The translations under genes and the position numbers were made by a program. 64,000 nucleotides of DNA from Rheinheimera salexigens (GTDB lineage Bacteria > Pseudomonadota > Gammaproteobacteria > Enterobacterales > Alteromonadaceae). Location of the stretch: assembly GCF_001752395.1 (NCBI RefSeq), contig NZ_MKEK01000001.1:2347147-2411146 (forward strand). The letters are read 5' to 3'. This document shows, one piece after another, positions 48,937 through 57,765 of the stretch. Positions within the stretch are counted from its first letter, which is position 1; each line of letters starts with the position of its first letter. The notes beneath the pieces were generated by a model. The model was not told the DNA's origin. It did not search any database and worked only from the letters and a program-made list of their open reading frames with translations.

Positions 48937-49197
48937 TTAGTTAAGACCGTATTTTTTAAGTAGTGATTTAAAAGTACGCTTGTCACTTTCTATCGGTAAT
49001 ACGCTAGCCTTACCTTCTCGACTTTTTTGTGAGTAAATTGGTTCATCTGCTTTCAAGGTGAGCTCTACAGGTAAATTTCGCTTCAACCGTTGGACCCAAC
49101 CTCGCTCGAAATCATTAAACGCTTGCGTACCTATTTTATATGGGTTGGAATATTTAATTGATAAAAAGCCTTCTTCATACTCTTTGCTGTTAGACAT
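48937..49197 (-). CDS. 86-aa hypothetical protein of the island
   Basis: The small basic protein begins MSNSKEYEEGFLSIKYSNPY and ends TFKSLLKKYGLN. AAGGA lies six bases upstream of the ATG, which supports it as a real gene. It holds an AFNDFERGWVQRLKRN segment reminiscent of small proteins with a helical core, but no family is recognised. Its promoter region carries copy (a) of the island palindrome, shared with SIR2-HerA, so it may be co-regulated with defence. Confidence 0.65.
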   Translation of the reverse strand: MSNSKEYEEGFLSIKYSNPYKIGTQAFNDFERGWVQRLKRNLPVELTLKADEPIYSQKSREGKASVLPIESDKRTFKSLLKKYGLN

Positions 49198-49245
49198 AAG
49201 TATTCCTTTGTTTTGTGTTATGCAAAGCTTTTTATTTTTTCATTT

Positions 49246-49269
49246 GCACTTTAACACTTATTAAAGTGT
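49246..49269. promoter_or_regulatory. Island palindrome, copy (a)
   Basis: GCACTTTAA-CACTTA-TTAAAGTGT: 8 of 9 arm positions pair. It lies 49 bases upstream of the 86-aa gene start on the minus strand, upstream of a TGCATAAC extended -10-like sequence. Same 9-6-9 form as copies (b) and (c). Confidence 0.7.
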
Positions 49270-49472
49270 TTTTTCGAACCCATTATAGATACAAACTCAG
49301 CATCTGAACTGCTAATCTACGCAATCAGATACAAATATGAATAAACACTGCATAGATCATTATATATGCAATATCTGATAGCTAATGCGTACAGCTTTGA
49401 GCGTGCGTGAAGCGGCCGTTGGCACTCCACTCAGCGGAATATTGCGTGAGAAATTCCTAGCGCAGTGGCTGG

Positions 49473-51545
49473 TTAGCTTTGCTGCCACTCCCTAACAACT
49501 TCATCCCAATCAGCATTTCGTTCAACTACCAAACCATCTTCATCTTTTCTTATCCAAACATCCCAAAAATCAGGATCGTCAGAGTGTGGTTGTTGCTCTT
49601 TCGTCAAATTCTTCATTTTAACAAGGACTGGAAGCTCAGATGCCCAGCCCATTAGAATCGCATGTTGAGATGGCAAGGACGGCAACTCACGGAGTAGTCC
49701 ACGTAAATTATCTGGAACCATTTTATGCACTTGCTCTTGATCTCTATCATTACTAATCCTATGTAGCAGAAAAGTATTGCATTGAGATAAAACCGTAGGT
49801 GACAACTCCGAAGGTCGCTGCGAAGAAATCACCATACCAAGGCCAAACTTTCTTCCCTCACGAGCTATTTTCTCAAATACTTGACAACAAACTGCTGCAA
49901 CATCCTGATTTTCAGAATCATCACGATAGCGCTTAATAAATGTATGTGCCTCCTCAGCTACAAGTACCGTAGGTAAGGATTTATTATATAGTCGCCTATA
50001 GCGTTGCAATGACTCAAATATAATTCTAGAAATGACAGCAGTAACAAGATGGGTGATTTCTGTTGGCACTAAAGATAGGTCAATAATCGAAACACAGCTG
50101 TCACTCTCACCAGCTCCATTTTTACCTATATAATTTTCTAACCACTTAGCTAAATCCACTCTCTGCTCAGCATCATTAGTAATTGGCTTCATTCTTGTAT
50201 CAGAGAGCATGGTGCGTATTCTAGCAACTAAATACTCTACATACTGCTCACTACCGTTTTCTTGAGCTAAAGCTTCTAAATATGCTACTAAATTTTCTCC
50301 CTCAAAAGGTACCGGTATATCCTCACTCTTAGGAAGAAGCTCACCTTCATTGCCCCCAAAGCTAAGAAATGAACTTACTATTCCATTAATAAGGGTATCT
50401 ATTTCGGCCACTGTCGCATTGTAATTAGGATATCTCCCGCTTCTATCATTACAATAACTTTGAATATCAATAATTAGTTGGTCTAAATTTGGGTGCTGAA
50501 CAGCTAAACTTGCTTGGTAATCTTCAAGACTTTGCCGCCAAACATCTATTTTAGCTAAAAGGTTTTTTGCACCCGGAAAATCATTAAGTGATGTAGAGCC
50601 TTTAGACTTATCAGCTCTCAAAGATACAAGTATAGTACCAAGATATTTTTTAACCTCTAAATCCAAATTCGTATGTAATTCAAACTCTTCATTTCTCATG
50701 GCCCTCAACGAACGCTTTAGTAATGGCAGCTGCGCCTTAGGGCTTGCTTGCGTGAATGATGCCCATTCTGCACTGTTCCAAAACCAAGAAGGTACTTGCA
50801 GTTGATTTTCGCCTTGGCCAGCTTCCACTTTAAATACTCGGCCTTTAAATTTTGTTGAAGGACCTAAAGCTCGGGTATATTCACCATTTGGATCGAGCAC
50901 AATAAATCTTGCATTTGGTCTAGTTTCTGACTCCATTGCAGCTTCCAAGGACCATTGAATAAGCCCTGCAACTGAACAGGATTTGCCACTACCAGTATTG
51001 CCAAGCACAGCAATATGCCTACCAAATAATCGATCTGGATCTACTGCGATGTTAGCATTATTTGCAAGCGGACTTTGCCCGATGATAACTCTTCGATTAT
51101 TACCAGACTCAACAATAGATTTAAGCTGAAAATCCGTCGGCAGCAAGATAGCAGAACCAATTGAAGGAAATGATTCAGAGCCTCGTTGAAACTTAAAATA
51201 ATCAACACCTTTTTTTGAAACTCGCTTGAGAGTTCCAACAGGATTTATACTGATTTTTTTCTGTGGAAAAGGTAGATTAACTAAACCAAAATCCTGGATA
51301 TCCCTTTGCTTAGGATAAGGCGAACGCTCAACGGCAAGCCACTCAATTTGCCCAACCAAATAACCATTATCACAAGATACTAATACATAACTATTTACTC
51401 TTGGGAAGTTTCTTGGCGTTCCTGCATTTAAGGCAACAGAATCTGGTGAATCGATATCAAGAACTGCTCTAATTTCGTTTGGTGAAACAAAATCGACAGT
51501 ACCAACTCTTAATTGCTCACCTTGCTCAATGGGTAGTGAGCTCAT
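49473..51545 (-). CDS. HerA-family ATPase of a SIR2-HerA defence system
   Basis: The 690-aa protein has an N-terminal HAS-barrel-like region, Walker A (GNTGSGKS, residues 182-189), VLDPNGEYTRAL near 218 and Walker B with LVAEEAHTF near 530, then SSQRPSELSPTVLSQCNTFL near 575, the sensor region of HerA/FtsK hexamers. A large middle insertion (about 290-450) separates Walker A and B. HerA partners of SIR2 form a hexamer that scaffolds the SIR2 effector and triggers NAD loss on phage infection. Its ATG overlaps the SIR2 stop by four bases, showing a two-gene operon. Confidence 0.93.
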   Translation of the reverse strand: MSSLPIEQGEQLRVGTVDFVSPNEIRAVLDIDSPDSVALNAGTPRNFPRVNSYVLVSCDNGYLVGQIEWLAVERSPYPKQRDIQDFGLVNLPFPQKKISINPVGTLKRVSKKGVDYFKFQRGSESFPSIGSAILLPTDFQLKSIVESGNNRRVIIGQSPLANNANIAVDPDRLFGRHIAVLGNTGSGKSCSVAGLIQWSLEAAMESETRPNARFIVLDPNGEYTRALGPSTKFKGRVFKVEAGQGENQLQVPSWFWNSAEWASFTQASPKAQLPLLKRSLRAMRNEEFELHTNLDLEVKKYLGTILVSLRADKSKGSTSLNDFPGAKNLLAKIDVWRQSLEDYQASLAVQHPNLDQLIIDIQSYCNDRSGRYPNYNATVAEIDTLINGIVSSFLSFGGNEGELLPKSEDIPVPFEGENLVAYLEALAQENGSEQYVEYLVARIRTMLSDTRMKPITNDAEQRVDLAKWLENYIGKNGAGESDSCVSIIDLSLVPTEITHLVTAVISRIIFESLQRYRRLYNKSLPTVLVAEEAHTFIKRYRDDSENQDVAAVCCQVFEKIAREGRKFGLGMVISSQRPSELSPTVLSQCNTFLLHRISNDRDQEQVHKMVPDNLRGLLRELPSLPSQHAILMGWASELPVLVKMKNLTKEQQPHSDDPDFWDVWIRKDEDGLVVERNADWDEVVREWQQS

Positions 51546-53002
51546 TCTTCACCACCAATTTTGCTTTGAATTGCTGCTGGATATAAACCTCTTGATTTCA
51601 GAAGCTCAGCCATACGAATTGAAGTGCGATCTATTGCTGCTTTAGGAAGGTAGTAGTCCACTAGTGTTTTTAGGTCTCCGAAATGATCTCCCAGTAATAA
51701 AGATATCTGAGCCTGACGTCCGCTATCTTTTACAAAGTTCATGATTCTTCCAAGTGGATCGCCATAGGCAATAATTACGATATGCGTTGAGGGTATTGTT
51801 AGCATATCCGTAAGAACTCGATTTATATGCTCATCACCAAAACTGTAGCCATAGGTTATCAGGGTGCTATTTGGACGGCACGTTGCTGATGCTAAATCTC
51901 TAAACAACTCTACATAGGGGTATTCTGAAGTTTCACGATCCTTGACTGAATTTGGATAAATCATCAACTGTTGGTAGTTAGCTTTACCTGCACCTTCGAC
52001 TTGTAAAAATGGTTCGACAGAAGCCGCTCCAAAAGGGAGCCCAAAACGTCTTATAGTTCCTTCGTTTGCATACCAGTCTAATGAACCATGAAGTTTAGTG
52101 AAACGAGCGACACCTTCTAAATATCTTGGCTCACCACGTATACCAGGTGGGTTGTAATGATAATCAACCTCTAAACGTGATGACCTGAAGATTGGCGCAA
52201 TACTACCGACAAATCGATCAACTAATCTAAGTCCTGCTAATTCGGCACCCGTTTCAATTATCCGATCATAATTAGTTGTGAAAATATGTAATCTATCACG
52301 TGTTGCAGTTCTGCTTGAAAAACTCATCAAGAAACTAACTAAATAATTAAATGTTTTAATTTTTTTTTCAGGTATTGCATCACGGATTGATTTTTCACCG
52401 TTGCTAACTGAGTCAGAAAACGACTTCAAACACCTTGATAACTCTTCTTTTATTGCTACCAATTCATTATTAAAATTTCGATATGGGGGGCTACCAGGAG
52501 GTGGTAGTGGCAAAGGTAAATTGGGCGCAGTTAATATTTCTAACCCCTTAATCAACTCATTGATTGAGCGAATTTGATCTTCAATATTTCCGGCTTGTCT
52601 TCCTGACGCTTTGGCTGATGCATTAACATAACTATCAATCTCAGCTTTACATACTTTAAGATCAGTAATCCACCCCATACCCTTTGGAGGTTGTTCTGTT
52701 GCCGACTGTTGAACCGCAGTGCTAAGACCTGCTCCGAGAAGTAAATTAAGGTGTTCTGATTGAAAGAGAGCGGTTAACCAAGGTTCTATTCTTGAGCGTA
52801 AAAAGTCTGGGGTAATTTCATCTTCAGCTTTTGACCAAACACAGTCACCCATAACTTTAAAAGCACCATTGTCACCATGTGGATCCAACTGCACTGGAGA
52901 TTGGTCATCGCCTAACTTTAGATATTGAGACAATTTATATACATCCTTATTAAATGGTGACACACCTAAATAGGAGCTGAGGCTTATTCGGCGGGTCGAC
53001 AC
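51542..53002 (-). CDS. SIR2-domain effector of a SIR2-HerA defence system
   Basis: The 486-aa protein has the SIR2 NAD-binding motifs LLLGAGLS (residues 90-94 GAGLS), IFTTNYDRIIETG (TTNYD 241-245) and FTKLHGSLDWY (302-309, with the active His), and ends with TYGYSFGDEHINRVLTDML, as in SIR2_2-type proteins. In antiphage systems this domain cleaves NAD+, causing abortive infection. The start is GTG 53002; an in-frame stop lies shortly upstream and no strong ribosome site is seen, so low translation is possible. Copy (b) of the island palindrome lies 52 bases upstream and one extra half-site overlaps the start. Confidence 0.92.
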   Translation of the reverse strand: MSTRRISLSSYLGVSPFNKDVYKLSQYLKLGDDQSPVQLDPHGDNGAFKVMGDCVWSKAEDEITPDFLRSRIEPWLTALFQSEHLNLLLGAGLSTAVQQSATEQPPKGMGWITDLKVCKAEIDSYVNASAKASGRQAGNIEDQIRSINELIKGLEILTAPNLPLPLPPPGSPPYRNFNNELVAIKEELSRCLKSFSDSVSNGEKSIRDAIPEKKIKTFNYLVSFLMSFSSRTATRDRLHIFTTNYDRIIETGAELAGLRLVDRFVGSIAPIFRSSRLEVDYHYNPPGIRGEPRYLEGVARFTKLHGSLDWYANEGTIRRFGLPFGAASVEPFLQVEGAGKANYQQLMIYPNSVKDRETSEYPYVELFRDLASATCRPNSTLITYGYSFGDEHINRVLTDMLTIPSTHIVIIAYGDPLGRIMNFVKDSGRQAQISLLLGDHFGDLKTLVDYYLPKAAIDRTSIRMAELLKSRGLYPAAIQSKIGGEE

Positions 53003-53011
53003 GCACTTTAA
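53003..53011. promoter_or_regulatory. Half-site of the island palindrome at the SIR2 start codon
   Basis: GCACTTTAA occurs once more directly beside the GTG start, without a matching second arm. Confidence 0.4.
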
Positions 53012-53053
53012 CGCGAGTCAATATGTCGGCTGCTATAAGGGCATTTCTTAAAT

Positions 53054-53081
53054 CTGCACTTTAATACTCATTAAAGTGCAG
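53054..53081. promoter_or_regulatory. Island palindrome, copy (b), upstream of SIR2-HerA
   Basis: CTGCACTTTAA-TACTCA-TTAAAGTGCAG is a perfect eleven-base dyad around six bases. A TTATAG -10-like hexamer for the SIR2 promoter lies between it and the gene, placing the palindrome near or just upstream of the -35 region. Confidence 0.75.
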
Positions 53082-53208
53082 AATTTGCACTGACTTAGAG
53101 CCAAAGTTCTTCTCGCGTATCTAACTTAGTTAATTTTGTGCAGGCTGTCACTATATTAGTTAAAGTTTACATGATTGCAACTTTAGGTAGTGCTGTGTAT
53201 TAATCTTA

Positions 53209-53802
53209 CTAAGATTGCAGGGTGTCCCAATGACTGCGTAATTGCGCTGGTGAATAAGAACCATATCCGTTTTCTCTGAGCCACTTCAAACTAACGCTCT
53301 TTGTCTTGATATCTTCAGCAGCTACGAGATAAAACTCCCACTTTGAAATATCCATTGCATTCCATGCTTTGTAGTTCTTTTCAGTGTGAAAACAGAAACA
53401 GTAATAATCGGACTTCAATGAGCCAAATTCTTGTTTGCTGTTATCAATCGTATCTCTTGCTACTAATCCACCAAACCTAATTTTATTGTCAGGTTGGATG
53501 ATGACTTTTGATAAGTCTTTTAGGCTCCCATCGGGATTAAGTGCCTTCCAGGACTGCCAATATGCGCTGGCTTTAACTTCGATTCGAACACCGCTACTTG
53601 TTTCCAAATCACTATTTGCCCATAAATAGCGTCTGGGACTTTTTATACCTAAAATTTTTGCTACCAACCACTCAGCAAAAATACCTTTATTAACGTCGTC
53701 GCATAAATCTGAATAAGCCCATGACAGAAAATCTAGTAGTTTTCCGTCAAGCTTCAGGTCGGAGTTTAGCAACTCATCATCAATGCTATTTATTATGCTC
53801 AT
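53209..53802 (-). CDS. Putative PD-(D/E)XK-like nuclease-fold protein
   Basis: The 197-aa protein holds GIFAEWLVAKILG near residue 40 (possible Glu) and SDLETSSGVRIEVKASAYWQ near 63, where Asp and the E-V-K triad have the spacing of PD-(D/E)XK nucleases. The rest (WEFYLVAAEDIKTKSVSLKW, YSPAQLRSHW) resembles uncharacterised proteins of restriction and defence regions. It overlaps the upstream DUF6933 gene by four bases (ATGA), so both form an operon. Target and activity are unknown; a DNA-cutting effector or a nicking accessory is inferred from the motif only. Confidence 0.6.
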   Translation of the reverse strand: MSIINSIDDELLNSDLKLDGKLLDFLSWAYSDLCDDVNKGIFAEWLVAKILGIKSPRRYLWANSDLETSSGVRIEVKASAYWQSWKALNPDGSLKDLSKVIIQPDNKIRFGGLVARDTIDNSKQEFGSLKSDYYCFCFHTEKNYKAWNAMDISKWEFYLVAAEDIKTKSVSLKWLRENGYGSYSPAQLRSHWDTLQS

Positions 53803-54359
53803 TCAACCGCCTGTATGCTTGGAAGGCCTCTTAGTAAATTGTCCTTTTCTCTGATTGGCCAAATAGCACCCTTTACACCTTTGATTGTGCATGGACGGTC
53901 AGATAGCATTACTGATGTTGAATATGGCAGTAAATCACTGATCTTCTGGCCTCTGTAATCGAGTGTTATCTCTACATCACTGACCATTAACCTCATTGTT
54001 CCTTGTACTGAGCGACTGCACTCTGTATCCAGACTCACTTCCGAATCGTGTAAATATAGCGCGGCCTTTTCCACAAGCTCACTCGACAATCCAGCTTTCA
54101 TCAGACTGTTTATGAAAACGTCTTGAAACAGAATGGGTAAGCGGTTCAGATCACTTTTGATCACACAGGGTATAAACACCGCGTACCGGGTAGCATCGTT
54201 TATAAACACCAAGTTTTGTTTACGCTGAATGGTAACTATATTGGCATGCCAATTAAGCAAAGGATTCGCCTGGGTCGAGGCACTCGTTTCGCCCGCCTCA
54301 AAACGTGAAATGCTCAGTTGTTCAAAAAGCTTTTTGGTGCAATGTAAATTCACTAACAC
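53799..54359 (-). CDS. DUF6933-family protein
   Basis: The 186-aa protein begins with LHCTKKLFEQL, then LLNWHANIVTIQRKQNLVFI and NDATRYAVFIPCVIKSDLNR, matching my recollection of the DUF6933 pattern (CTKKL start, W-x-A-N segment, strand-rich centre). Function of the domain is unknown. It heads an operon with the PD-(D/E)XK-like gene and diverges from the 42-aa peptide gene, with 148 bases between. The pairing suggests a defence or toxin-antitoxin-like unit, but this is inference. Confidence 0.6.
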   Translation of the reverse strand: MLVNLHCTKKLFEQLSISRFEAGETSASTQANPLLNWHANIVTIQRKQNLVFINDATRYAVFIPCVIKSDLNRLPILFQDVFINSLMKAGLSSELVEKAALYLHDSEVSLDTECSRSVQGTMRLMVSDVEITLDYRGQKISDLLPYSTSVMLSDRPCTIKGVKGAIWPIREKDNLLRGLPSIQAVE

Positions 54360-54507
54360 TACCGCCTATTTGCATTAACTTCTTTTAATATAAAATTCAA
54401 TGACTTGTGAAATTTAAAAAAATCCCGCCAACTACACTGCCGTAATCTAGTAAGCAAGATTGTATTTTTGGTTATGCCCAATTCAGGGCTTAACTGAGGA
54501 AAAAGCA

Positions 54508-54636
54508 ATGAGTAAACAAGGTTCATCTCGCCCAGTATCAAACCAACCTGGCAATGGCGGCAATTGGCCAAGCACTACCGGCAATCCATCTGGTAAAGGT
54601 CGTGGCATTGCAGTTCCAGTACCGGCAAAGCGTTAG
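54508..54636 (+). CDS. 42-aa Gly/Pro/Ser/Asn-rich peptide
   Basis: ATG 54508 preceded by GAGGAA (seven bases) opens a 42-residue frame starting MSKQGSSRPVSNQPGNGGNW and ending GRGIAVPVPAKR. It is low in hydrophobic residues and looks unstructured. I associate similar short peptides with HicA-like genes in defence islands. It stands 43 bases before the HicA-like gene, with a strong hairpin between. It could be an antitoxin-like or leader peptide; no function is proved. Confidence 0.65.
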   Translation: MSKQGSSRPVSNQPGNGGNWPSTTGNPSGKGRGIAVPVPAKR

Positions 54637-54644
54637 TGCATATC

Positions 54645-54666
54645 AGCGGGGGAACTTTCCCCCGCT
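54645..54666 (+). promoter_or_regulatory. Strong GC hairpin between the 42-aa peptide and hicA-like genes
   Basis: AGCGGGGGAA-CT-TTCCCCCGCT is an exact ten-base dyad without a following T-tract, so it would act on mRNA stability or on ribosome access to the HicA-like gene rather than as a simple terminator. Confidence 0.6.
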
Positions 54667-54679
54667 TCAGGGTTAGACT

Positions 54680-54889
54680 ATGAAAAAATTTACCTCAAAT
54701 AAAGACTTTAATGTGTATATTAAGCAACTTTGCAAAGCGGGCTGTACTTTTATCCACGGAAAGAAGCATTCAAAGCTTTTAGCCCCTTCAGGTAAAAGAG
54801 TTGTAGTACCAAGCTCACCAAGTGACAAGAGAGCCTTGGATAACTTTAAACGCGATATTAGACGTTACTGCGCCACGGAGGCTGTATGA
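54680..54889 (+). CDS. HicA-like mRNA interferase-fold protein
   Basis: The 69-aa basic protein has the HicA plan: CKAGCTFIHGKKHSKLLAPS with the glycine-Lys-Lys-His at residues 27-31 (the active His of HicA toxins) and KRVVVPSSPSDKRALDNFKR. The usual partner HicB is not present. Instead, the 42-aa peptide precedes it and a large ankyrin protein follows with a four-base overlap (ATGA). Activity as an RNase is inferred from the fold, and toxin control in this layout is unknown. Confidence 0.72.
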   Translation: MKKFTSNKDFNVYIKQLCKAGCTFIHGKKHSKLLAPSGKRVVVPSSPSDKRALDNFKRDIRRYCATEAV

Positions 54890-57099
54890 CAAAGGGATTC
54901 ATTCTACCAACACCCGTTGAAATCATTCGAGAAACAGCTGGCTGTTTTGGCATTCGAAATACTAAATCAACAAAGTCCTTGGATGATAAAGTTAGAGAAG
55001 CAGTTCTTCACCCCGTTCAAATCAGTGAACTAATAAATAGCGTATTTTATGAAGGCTTAGCCCAAAGCGATCTGAATGGTTTTGCTGAATTTACTAAACA
55101 CACGATAAATTCAGTTATCAGTACATACTGTCAAAAAATGGCGGGTTGTGGATTTTTCATTGGCTCTAGCCGTGAAAGAGCGCTTGTTACTATCAACCGG
55201 TATTTTTTCGCTATACAGCTAGAGCCCTTACTAACAAAAGTGTTCTACCCGTTTAGACGTTATCATGCGCCTTCGGCTCTGGATTTATTGAGTTCCCATT
55301 CAGCCTTTGACCAGGTTTGGCAGTGGTGCAGTGATACGTTTTTGGACTGGAAAAAATTTGAAGAGGCAACCAAAGAAGACAAAGATAAAATCAGAAATTG
55401 GCGCACAGGAAAGCATCTTCCTGATAACCAAAGTCTGAGAGCGATAATCCCTCTAGGCAGTCAATCTTATGCATTACCACTATTGTTGACAGCCCGATTC
55501 ATTGACGCACTTAAGAAAAAAAGTTGGGGCAAACGACTTATTAAAGGCGCCATCGACATACACGTTTCTGGCAGCTTCGATTTGCAAGCAAAGATGAATA
55601 GACAGCCAAATCGTTATTTCTCGGCATTTGTTAGTTTTCGAAAAGTGCTATCAGCTTTAGAGAAAATTCTGGTCAAACGGCAGAAAACATTAGATGACTT
55701 TGAATCTGCCGCCAAACAACTACAAGTCTGTAAAAACATCCCTACATCCCTAATTCCAAAGGGTGGCGAGGGATTGCTCAAGTGGTTTGAAGCAAGATTT
55801 TTAGTTCTGTCAGGTCACTTAGAACCTGCAAAAGAGCTCTATGAAAAAGCATTTGATGCTTTGCTATGCTGCGGCGGGGCGTACATTGAGCAAGTAGTAA
55901 ATGAGAGCTTGTTGGTTACAAGTGCCGCAGAGAATCCCGATAACGTATTTCTTAAAAAGCTTAAAGCAGCTCAGGTGCTGTTCGGCTATGACATTACCTC
56001 AGCTGAGGTCGAATCCGGGCAAAAACAATTACGCTTTAAAGACACTGTGGAAAAGTGGGAAGTTGATATGTGGCGAAAAGGGTTTGCTCAGATGTTCTTA
56101 CCTCGCACTTTGTTTCCAGGCGTCTCTTATTCATTCACAGCAAACTATGGTCCATTGATGCTAGACCTTAATAGCGAGCTTAAGCCTGATTTAAGGTATC
56201 CAGACAAGAAAATCAACGTTGGCAGTACATGGCAGCGAAGAATGCCTCAAATTAATTATTTCATCATGATGGATGATTTATCTTCAGTTAACCAACTTCT
56301 TCAGCAAGGTACTGACGTAAATGTCTGCTCCAAGGTTGGCGATACACCATTACTGCTGTCACTCCATAAACTCGATTTACTCGAAGTACCCTATATGTCT
56401 CTTGATAGGCGCTATTACGACGCGATAATCAAAAATCCGATGACTCCAGGCACAGTAAATCAAAAAACGGAAAAGCAAAAGCACCTCGCACTAATACAAG
56501 CTGTCAGAACGGGCAAGTTCGAAATAGTAAGTAAGATTTTAGAGTTAGGTGCGGATGTTAGTAGGCGTGGTTTAGCGGATAACCAAACTGCACTAAATGA
56601 GATTGTTAAACTGGTCGGCATTAAAAAAAATCCGAATAGATTCCGGGAAATCATGTTGCAACACCCGATAACGCCAGAACTCATAGACGTGGGTAGGAGG
56701 TTGTCAGCTGGAGATTTTGGCTTTAGCCTCTCGGAGTTACAGGCACAATTATCTGAACATAGAAAAACGCAGTTCTACAAAGAAATATCAGAATTGATGG
56801 CCGATTTGATGATTGAGCGAGTATGCAAGCATACCAACATCGAAGAACTTAGAGACATTGCAAGACTACTAATAAGACAAGGCTCAGATGTCAATGCAGA
56901 GCACAACAGCCCGGCCAAAGGTTATACCCCGTTAATGTTAGCCGCAGAGTTAGATGAGGGAGAACTATATTCGCTAATGCTTGAGCATGGTGGTAAACCA
57001 CATAAAACCTTTATTGACCCTAACACTAAAACAGCTAACAATTCATGGCAGATTGCCGCCTTCTGGCGCTCCCGCTCAATTTTGGCTTTGAGGCACTAA
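54886..57099 (+). CDS. Large ankyrin-repeat protein linked to the HicA-like gene
   Basis: The 737-aa protein has an N-terminal region of about 430 residues with no domain I recognise (LSDKVREAVLHPVQISELIN-like start, then a Trp-rich middle) and C-terminal ankyrin-like units near residues 465-500 (VNQLLQQGTDVNVCSKVGDT), 535-570 (IVSKILELGADVSRRG) and 660-710 (LLIRQGSDVNAEHN, GYTPLMLAAELDEGELYSLM). It has no signal or TM segment. It overlaps the HicA-like gene by four bases, and the DUF6988-like gene follows nine bases later. A defence or toxin-control part is inferred from position only. Confidence 0.75.
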   Translation: MTKGFILPTPVEIIRETAGCFGIRNTKSTKSLDDKVREAVLHPVQISELINSVFYEGLAQSDLNGFAEFTKHTINSVISTYCQKMAGCGFFIGSSRERALVTINRYFFAIQLEPLLTKVFYPFRRYHAPSALDLLSSHSAFDQVWQWCSDTFLDWKKFEEATKEDKDKIRNWRTGKHLPDNQSLRAIIPLGSQSYALPLLLTARFIDALKKKSWGKRLIKGAIDIHVSGSFDLQAKMNRQPNRYFSAFVSFRKVLSALEKILVKRQKTLDDFESAAKQLQVCKNIPTSLIPKGGEGLLKWFEARFLVLSGHLEPAKELYEKAFDALLCCGGAYIEQVVNESLLVTSAAENPDNVFLKKLKAAQVLFGYDITSAEVESGQKQLRFKDTVEKWEVDMWRKGFAQMFLPRTLFPGVSYSFTANYGPLMLDLNSELKPDLRYPDKKINVGSTWQRRMPQINYFIMMDDLSSVNQLLQQGTDVNVCSKVGDTPLLLSLHKLDLLEVPYMSLDRRYYDAIIKNPMTPGTVNQKTEKQKHLALIQAVRTGKFEIVSKILELGADVSRRGLADNQTALNEIVKLVGIKKNPNRFREIMLQHPITPELIDVGRRLSAGDFGFSLSELQAQLSEHRKTQFYKEISELMADLMIERVCKHTNIEELRDIARLLIRQGSDVNAEHNSPAKGYTPLMLAAELDEGELYSLMLEHGGKPHKTFIDPNTKTANNSWQIAAFWRSRSILALRH

Positions 57100-57108
57100 G
57101 GAACAGTT

Positions 57109-57759
57109 TTGTACGAAAAAGAACTAGAAGCACTGCTGCCGCGCTGCTTTGAAATGTATGATTATATGGCCGAGCATGTTGAGCAGTTACAACATCTTGG
57201 AGCGATGCCGGACCTTAAATGGCAAATGGCCTTTCAGTCTGGCATTTTATCATTTGAACATGGTCTCTCTTCTCTTAAGTTAATTGCTGACGGCTTTACA
57301 TCATCGGGCTTTGCATTGATGCGCCCTCAATACGAAAGCCTGATACGTGGATTTTGGCTCATGTACGCTAATACTGAGGCTTGGTTTAATAAACTTGCAA
57401 CTGCAGGTAAAGTTGGTCCAGACCAAATCAAGAAGCTAGAAACGCCACTAATAGCAGATATGCTTAAAGCGCTTGATAATTCAGAAGCACCAAAGCATAT
57501 CCTCGGTCAGTTGAATGACTTTAGAGGCATTAACAATTCTGCGTTTAATAGCTTTACACACAGTGGTCTTGCAGCTCTTGTCAGCAATGGCGTAGGTTAT
57601 GAACCCAAGGTTATCTATGATTCTCTTCGAAACTGCAACGCCGTTGCTGCTATAAATATGCAAATGCTGTCAATTCTTGCAGGATATGAGGAAGCCATGG
57701 AGCCTATCAGAGAGATGCATCATCACTTCGTCGATTGCTTGCCAATTATTCATGGATAG
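57109..57759 (+). CDS. DUF6988-like helical protein
   Basis: The 216-aa protein is all-helical by appearance. It carries FALMRPQYESLIRGFWLMYA near residue 68 and FRGINNSAFNSFTHSGLAAL near 143, the layout I recall for DUF6988/DUF5677-like proteins. The RG and TH elements are placed like a HEPN-type R...H pair, but a strict RxxxxH motif is not seen. The start is TTG (57109) after AAGGAA. It is probably the last gene of the operon with the peptide, HicA-like and ankyrin genes. Confidence 0.6.
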   Translation: MYEKELEALLPRCFEMYDYMAEHVEQLQHLGAMPDLKWQMAFQSGILSFEHGLSSLKLIADGFTSSGFALMRPQYESLIRGFWLMYANTEAWFNKLATAGKVGPDQIKKLETPLIADMLKALDNSEAPKHILGQLNDFRGINNSAFNSFTHSGLAALVSNGVGYEPKVIYDSLRNCNAVAAINMQMLSILAGYEEAMEPIREMHHHFVDCLPIIHG

Positions 57760-57765
57760 CAGTAG

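Noticed and set aside
54359..54571. 70-codon minus-strand frame opposite the 42-aa peptide
   Set aside because: It is antisense to the better-supported peptide gene and lacks a ribosome site.
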